From contig OX335651.1 in NCBI GenBank assembly GCA_946894095.1, forward strand, positions 10,624,501 to 10,688,500: a DNA stretch of 64,000 nucleotides, given 5' to 3'. The DNA comes from Incurvaria masculella. Taxonomy: Eukaryota > Arthropoda > Insecta > Lepidoptera > Incurvariidae. The notes below the pieces were generated by a model. The model was not told the origin of the DNA, did no database searches, and saw nothing but the letters and a program-made list of their open reading frames with translations. Positions 35,501 through 41,500 of this stretch are shown here, one piece after another. Numbering within the stretch: position 1 is the first letter of the stretch; every line of letters starts with the position of its first letter. The position numbers were made by a program, and so were the translations under genes.

Positions 35501-38500
35501 ACGACAATAAAGTCAGGCGTATGGTGAGGAAACCGGCCTAGCTTACACCCCGGAAGCTAACCTTGGCTACCTGCGCACTGTGCGCAAGTACGCGCGCGTC
35601 ATCGCGGGACAGTTCTACGGACATCTAATCTGCACTCGGACACCTTCAGAGTCGTGTACGATAATGGTGAGTAAGGCGGCAACTAAAGTTTTTGTGGTAG
35701 TACACCGAGTAAGCCTAGTGGGTCATATGACAACATAGTCAGGCGTATGGTGGAGAAACCGGCCCGGCATACACCCCGGAAGCTAACAATAATAAAAGCA
35801 ATTATAATATATTTTTTTGCAGTATTGTTGCCGTTAAGTGGGGACGGATCATAAAGTCCAAAAACATTAGGTCCGAAACCCAAAGCATCCAAAACTCTTA
35901 ATAATATGGAACATTTCGATTGGGTTAGGTTAGGTTAGGTTTAATATTATGCTTTTTAAAATACACACGAACAATACATTATTTTGGATGTTCTGGGTTT
36001 TTGATCTTGGGCTTTTTGAAATTTATGAAGGCAACCCGTTTAAGTAACGCATCTTTTGATACCATATATTTTTTAACCGACTTCATTTCTATCTTAATAA
36101 TTATATTGAGGTCGCTAGCGCGGGTACACTTTTCTTGACGGTCACCATACTGAAGCAAACGAAAAAGCATTTGCAACGCTAAAAAACTGAAGTATGTAGT
36201 AGTTAATGGGAAAGAGAACTGCTTATTTATCACGACAGGTGGCGTCCAAGCGAGCTCACCTTAAATATCTGTCAAAGCTGTCAGATACCATACAAAATAA
36301 AGCAAAATAGATTTAAAATTTAATTTACTCAGCCTACGTAATTAAAATGACAATTTTTTCTCGTTATTCATCTGAAAATTGTTTTATCCAAAATATGCTA
36401 ATCAAATGAAGCCGTAGAAAAGAAAATATCAAAATAACATAACCCATAATATCCTCTACTCCTTATTCTAACTGCATCAGTGGAGTACATCTTGCATCTA
36501 AAAACTCGTAAATAAAAATTGACATGAATGACAGTTTTGACGTTTTGAGTTTTCTAACCCATTGTTAGGTCTTCAATAAACGTTCTTTAACATGAAAGTT
36601 CTTTCAACTACTGGCAATGTTTTATTGGCGGCAATTGAATCCTAAGTCGAAGCTGACCTTGCTTTCCACTCCCTATTCAATGTCCCACTAATTGAATTCG
36701 TTTCGTACAACAGACAAGCCGACGTCTTGGGCGATGGTGGCGCCATCGGTTAGTCCGCGCCGGAATAGCGTGGGGCCCACCAACCCTGCCCTGCGACTCT
36801 ACAAGTTCGACACAGATTCAGGAAAGGTTAGTGAATTCATTCTCCAGGTTTAATTATATTATTACATAAATACGTTGAATTAAGTAATCGCTCGGTAATA
36901 TGGAACGATTGGATGGTTGTTTGAACTATATTCTGGCGGCATCCGCTGTCTACGAAATATACATTTGAAGTTACAGAAATAAGTCATGCATGAAAATATG
37001 TAGGAATATATTATTTAATTTCTTTGAGTAAAATCATTTGTGTTATTGTTTTGTCAACTCGCTTAAATATAACTTAATCTTTATGACATAATCTATATAT
37101 TTGCCCGCTTATACACCGTGTTCTATGTTAGGTTCCGAATTGTTTATTTCAAACAACTTTCCCCAAGAAACTATATTTAAATACCTAGTAATTTCCGAGA
37201 AAAAAGTCATTTAACGTAATACCAAAATACAATATGGCTGGCAAAAAAACCGCACCGGATAGGTTGTTAACAGCAGCGGCGGAGGTGACGTGAAGTCAAT
37301 GACGGCGTCTCCTCCTTCCCGTTTTGCAGCGCGCGCGACAGCGTACCTACAACCTATGCGCACAACCCCTCAGTGAATGCGTGGGCCTTCGCATCGAAAG
37401 TGTTTCCAGGTCGCAAACTTATTTTTACTGCTCGGGAGTATGTCGACACGATACATAATAACGTATGGTGAGTGTCAGGGGAATTTGTTGGCTGCATTAC
37501 GTTTGTATCGAAAAGGCGTCATCTCACGACCAATAACCGCTCCAAAGGTACATACATTGAAACTTCTGATAGAATCAGGTAGGTACTTTTGATATTGTGA
37601 GAATGTAGCGCAATCGTACCTACCAAATATAGCGCACTTTAAAGGCGTGAGCACACTGTTCTTTATTATTTTTATTCTTTTTTTAACGAACTATTTTTAC
37701 ATTATTTTTATTGTGACTAGTTGGGAAAGGATATAATCACCTAACCTTAAAGTATTCGGAAACTAAAATAACACACGGTGTATAAGATTCTAATAGCTTC
37801 ACATAAAAAAATATTTTCAAATTCATTTCCTTTCCCTTTTGTGCGTATTCATACACCACTTGTAATTGCCCAGATAAGCGGATGATACTGAAACTCAGAA
37901 ATTCCGACGCGATGAATTTCCAGAGCCTCCACTCGACAGGCAGATCGGTCTTTTTGTAACAACACTCCAGAATAATTTAATTGAAAATCCTCTTATCGGG
38001 AAGGGAGCTTCGTTTTCAGGTTTAATTTGTAGGAGTGGCTTCCAGCCGTACTAGACATCCTATTACTTCTGTTAGTAGCGGGCATCAGCTTAATGAGACG
38101 GTTGTCATTTTGAACCGGCTTCCCGTAATGTGCCTCGGGGGACGAATGCAGAATATCTTATCGTCTCTTTCGTTAACATCTTAGGAGAATGCGAACTCAG
38201 AATACCTGTTGTTTCTTGTAAAAAAACGATAAACAAGACGAGACTACGAATGCGACTCGACTCGAATAATCGACCGTAAAGTAGTAGTTAAACAAAACAT
38301 CTGTAAAATAACGACTTTATGAATGTAATGCAATTCTAGAATTGAACATGCAAGCAAACCTTTCGCGGGCATTGTGTCTACCAGTTCCGCCATCTTCTTT
38401 TTACCCATAAATTGGAATTTTCCTACAGACACTTGGAATGTTAAAAGGTTGTACGATACATTCTATTTTACTTAAAATGAAACTAGCCCAAATATTACTT

Positions 38501-41500
38501 ATACATACATCTCAAAGTTACCAGTCAAAAGTAATCTTATAATTGAATTATTAACATTATCAATAGGCCTTATATTTTGTACCCGTATTTTTGGTTGTCG
38601 GATATAGCCAGTTCGAATCCCGGAATTTGAATTCAAAATCGAAATATTGTTGATATTCCGGGAGGTCACGACATTTTTGGTCACGATAAGGTAAATGGCT
38701 GAATTTGGGTTCACATGTTGGGTTACCAACCCTCTGATGCTAAATATGTCGGTCTGCCTGCGCCAAGTGGTTGCGTTGGCTAGATTGGCTAAGTATATAA
38801 AATAGATGTTAGTATGTACATGCTGATAAATATACCGATTGTTTAGAAATATTGATTCCTATTAATTAAACAACAATAACCAGTCGGTTTTTTTATTAAC
38901 TACTTAAATATACCTAAAGTTCTGTCTGTAACCTAAATCGCCTATAACTACTAAATACGACCAAAGATTTGTTCAGTTTAGGTATTGCTAAGCAAGTATG
39001 TACTGATACTTTCATGCTTCGTTATTTGTAGCCCTTTACCTTATCATACTTATTTTTTGTCGCCATAATTACTTTTTCAGGCGCCTTATCTACGTAACGC
39101 AATCACTTGGCGCAGGCAGACTGACACATTTAGCTTCAGAGAGATGGTATTTTTCTGTGAACTTAGTTTCAGCCATTTACGTTATCGTTACCATTTCTGT
39201 CGCGACCTCCTAGTCTATGAGAATGCGGTGTGTAATAGAATGTGCATACTCCAATGATTTCAAAGGTAAGGATACGCCCTTATATAGAATTGAAACAAAT
39301 CTACTCCATAGAAGCAAAAAGTAGCGCCATCTATCCAAACTCGCCGCCATGTTGCATTTGGTCTAACGATGTAGCCTTGTACCTGCGTCCTTAAATGTTT
39401 TCTTTTTAATTAAAACTTTTAAGTTCTTTTAACTTTTATGAATGAAATTTTTTTTTTGTCATTTCAAGGTATTCAAGTTAAATACAATTTGAATTTTCTC
39501 TTGTACCTGCTTGGTCTGGATCTACCTGCCTGTCATGTCAAAATTTGTTTTCGTTATTATATCTAGGGAAACACTGGTCGTAGACCCATCACGCGACCAC
39601 TCGAAGTAAAGGTCCCGACCTGATCTACCTGCCTGTCATGTCAAAATTTGTTTTCTCTTATATCTTGGGAAACACTGGTCGTAGACCCATCATGCGACCA
39701 CTCAAAGTAAACGTCCCAACCTGATCTACCTGCCTGTCATGTCAAAATTTGTTTTCGTTATATCTTGGGAAACACTGATCGTAGACCCATCATGCGACCA
39801 CTCAAAGTAAACGTCCCAACCTGATCTACCTGCCTGTCATGTCAAAATTTGTTTTCGTTATATCTTGGGAATCACTGGTCGTAGACCCATCATGCGACCA
39901 CTCAAAGTAAACGTCCCGACCTGATCTACCTGCCTGTCATGTCAAAATTTGTTTTCGTTATATCTTGGGAAACACTGATCGTAGACCCATCATGCGACCA
40001 CTCAAAGTAAACGTCCCAACCTGATCTACCTGCCTGTCATGTCAAAATTTGTTTTCGTTATATCTTGGGAAACACTGGTCGTAGACCCATCATGCGACCA
40101 CTCAAAGTAAACGTCCCGACCTGATCTACCTGCCTGTCATGTCAAAATTTGTTTTCGTTATATCTTGGGAAACACTGATCGTAGACCCATCATGCGACCA
40201 CTCAAAGTAAACGTCCCAACCTGATCTACCTGCCTGTCATGTCAAAATTTGTTTTCGTTATATCTTGGGAAACACTGGTCGTAGACCCATCATGCGACCA
40301 CTCAAAGTAAACGTCCCAACCTGATCTACCTGCCTGTCATGTCAAAATTTGTTTTCTCTTATATCTTGGGAAACACTGGTCGTAGACCTATCATGCGACC
40401 ACTCAAAGTAAACGTCCCAACCTGATCTACCTGCCTGTCATGTCAAAATTTGTTTTCGTTATATCTTGGGAAACACTGATCGTAGACCCATCATGCGACC
40501 ACTCAAAGTAAACGTCCCAACCTGATCTACCTGCCTGTCATGTCAAAATTTGTTTTCGTTATATCTTGGGAATCACTGGTCGTAGACCCATCATGCGACC
40601 ACTCAAAGTAAACGTCCCGACCTGATCTACCTGCCTGTCATGTCAAAATTTGTTTTCGTTATATCTTGGGAAACACTGATCGTAGACCCATCATGCGACC
40701 ACTCAAAGTAAACGTCCCAACCTGATCTACCTGCCTGTCATGTCAAAATTTGTTTTCGTTATATCTTGGGAAACACTGGTCGTAGACCCATCATGCGACC
40801 ACTCAAAGTAAACGTCCCGACCTGATCTACCTGCCTGTCATGTCAAAATTTGTTTTCGTTATATCTTGGGAAACACTGATCGTAGACCCATCATGCGACC
40901 ACTCAAAGTAAACGTCCCAACCTGATCTACCTGCCTGTCATGTCAAAATTTGTTTTCGTTATATCTTGGGAAACACTGGTCGTAGACCCATCATGCGACC
41001 ACTCAAAGTAAACGTCCCGACCTGATCTACCTGCCTGTCATGTCAAAATTGGTTTTCGTTATATCTTGGGAAACACTGGTAGTAGACCCATCATGCGACC
41101 ACTCAAAGTAAACGTCCCGACCTGATCTACCTGCCTGTCATGTCAAAATTTGTTCTCGTTGTATCTTGGGAAACACTGATCGTAGACCCATCATGCGACC
41201 ACTCAAAGTAAACGTCCCGACCTGATCTACCTGCCTATCATGTCAAAATTTGTTCTCGTTGTATCTTGGGAAACACTGATCGTAGACCCATCATGCGACC
41301 ACTCAAAGTAAACGCCCCGACCTGATCTAACTATCTGGAATGTCAAAATTTGTTTTCGTTATATCTTGGGAAACACATGACAGGCAGGTGGATCAGGTCG
41401 GGGCATTTGTTTTGAGTGGTCGCATGATGGGTCTACGATCAGTGTTTCCCAAGATACAACGAGAACAAATTTTGACATGACAGGCAGGTAGATCAGGTCG

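Noticed and set aside
35925..35941. Interstitial telomere repeat (TTAGG)n
   Set aside because: Only three units; such short GGTTA runs are common in insect introns.
37377..37592. Exon or first exon of another gene in the GC-rich patch of intron 6
   Set aside because: No acceptor, motif or continuing exon could be found; composition alone is not enough.
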